Shown: piece by piece, positions 5,960 to 6,137 of the stretch | Position numbering within the stretch: the stretch's first letter is position 1 | How the letters are laid out: every line of letters starts with the position of its first letter | Origin: Candidatus Caenarcanales bacterium | GTDB lineage: Bacteria > Cyanobacteriota > Vampirovibrionia > LMEP-6097 | DNA length: 6,137 nucleotides | Assembly: GCA_022447685.1 (NCBI GenBank) | Contig: JAKVAO010000111.1 | Location: forward strand, 1 to 6,137 | Direction of reading: 5' to 3' | Position numbers and translations under genes: made by a program | Notes under the pieces: model-generated | What the model was told of the DNA's origin: nothing | What the model saw: only the letters and a program-made list of their open reading frames with translations | The model's database searches: none

Positions 5960-5965
5960 ACCTCC
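5960..5965 (-). promoter_or_regulatory. Strong Shine-Dalgarno that fixes a TTG start
   Basis: GGAGGT on the reverse strand, 6 nt before the TTG at 5953. This is the best ribosome site in the window, and it decides the start of the 440-aa protein. Confidence 0.8.
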
Positions 5966-5989
5966 GTAATCCTTTCTTACAAAAAAATA

Positions 5990-6006
5990 GTTAAGGGGGA
6001 GTTAAT
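5990..6006 (-). repeat. TTAACT-CCCC-TTAACT-type direct repeat in the leader of the 440-aa gene
   Basis: On the reverse strand, two TTAACT hexamers flank a C-run, about 25-40 nt upstream of the ribosome site. The CUCC of the run could pair with GGAG of the Shine-Dalgarno, but only over 4 bp. It might be a protein-binding site or an untranslated-leader element. The rest of the 184-bp gap up to 6137 is AT-rich with several TATA-like words; no promoter could be assigned with confidence. Confidence 0.3.
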
Positions 6007-6072
6007 GATATATAAAGATATTTGTTTTTATATTATTTATTAAATCATATCTATGTTTTCCAGCAAAAATTC

Positions 6073-6135
6073 CTAAAGAAAAGCTAAAGAAATAGCAGTC
6101 CCCCTGGCCTTTGTAAGAGTATTGTGTTTAGCTAT
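6073..6135 (-). CDS. Possible 3' end of an upstream gene, cut by the window edge
   Basis: A reverse-strand frame is open from the right edge for 20 codons and reads IAKHNTLTKARGTAISLAFL before a TAG. The composition is protein-like and the strand and position suit an upstream gene of the same cluster, with about 120 bp before the next start. Twenty codons are too few to be sure, and chance is a real alternative. If real, TAG serves as a normal stop here, which matters for the broken MIIA gene. Confidence 0.25.
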   Translation of the reverse strand: MAKHNTLTKARGTAISLAFL

Positions 6136-6137
6136 TG

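Noticed and set aside
6020..6137. Sigma-28 or sigma-54 flagellar promoter upstream of the 440-aa gene
   Set aside because: Neither TAAA-N15-GCCGATAA nor TGGCAC-N5-TTGC is present on the reverse strand; only generic AT-rich words are seen.
1..6137. CRISPR array, insertion sequence or integrase
   Set aside because: No regular repeat-spacer pattern, no transposase or recombinase ORF, and no paired terminal inverted repeats were found.

Overview
This is an AT-rich window from a flagellated bacterium. The taxon cannot be fixed from the sequence. A FliY-type switch protein next to a FliO-like protein shows a flagellar locus. The left end carries a DUF1521/MIIA-type domain, a family known mostly from proteobacteria. 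Both TAA and TGA act as ordinary stops here.

Layout. Right half and centre, reverse strand, read from right to left: (i) a possible 3' tail of an upstream gene at the edge (6073-6135, weak); (ii) a 440-residue acidic, low-complexity protein of unknown function (4631-5953), starting at TTG behind a perfect Shine-Dalgarno; (iii) a 312-residue FliN/FliY-type flagellar switch protein (3597-4535); (iv) a class I SAM-dependent methyltransferase (2732-3604); (v) a 104-residue FliO-like export component (2431-2745). The last three overlap by 8 and 14 nt and look translationally coupled. A tRNA-Thr(UGU) gene, also on the reverse strand, lies at 2278-2353, just where further export genes such as fliP might be expected.

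To the left of the tRNA is a 165-bp noncoding stretch with two decayed copies of the tRNA 3' end and two perfect hairpins capped by GCAA. A + strand gene for a 410-residue protein of unknown function (880-2112) converges on this stretch. A divergent promoter region (779-879) separates it from the leftmost gene. That gene (71-778, reverse) encodes a protein with a clear GDPHVD motif, the self-cleavage site of the calcium-inducible MIIA domain (DUF1521, known from Bradyrhizobium NopE1). It is interrupted by an in-frame TAG at codon 12, which leaves an intact 171-codon ORF from 586, and it ends early at a second TAG compared with the family.

Together: a coupled flagellar switch/export cluster with an embedded methyltransferase, beside a tRNA-flanked accessory segment carrying an unknown protein and a damaged or recoded MIIA protein. 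The most interesting points are the MIIA protein with its TAG codons, the tRNA-derived repeats, and loss of the phosphatase asparagines in the FliY-like protein.
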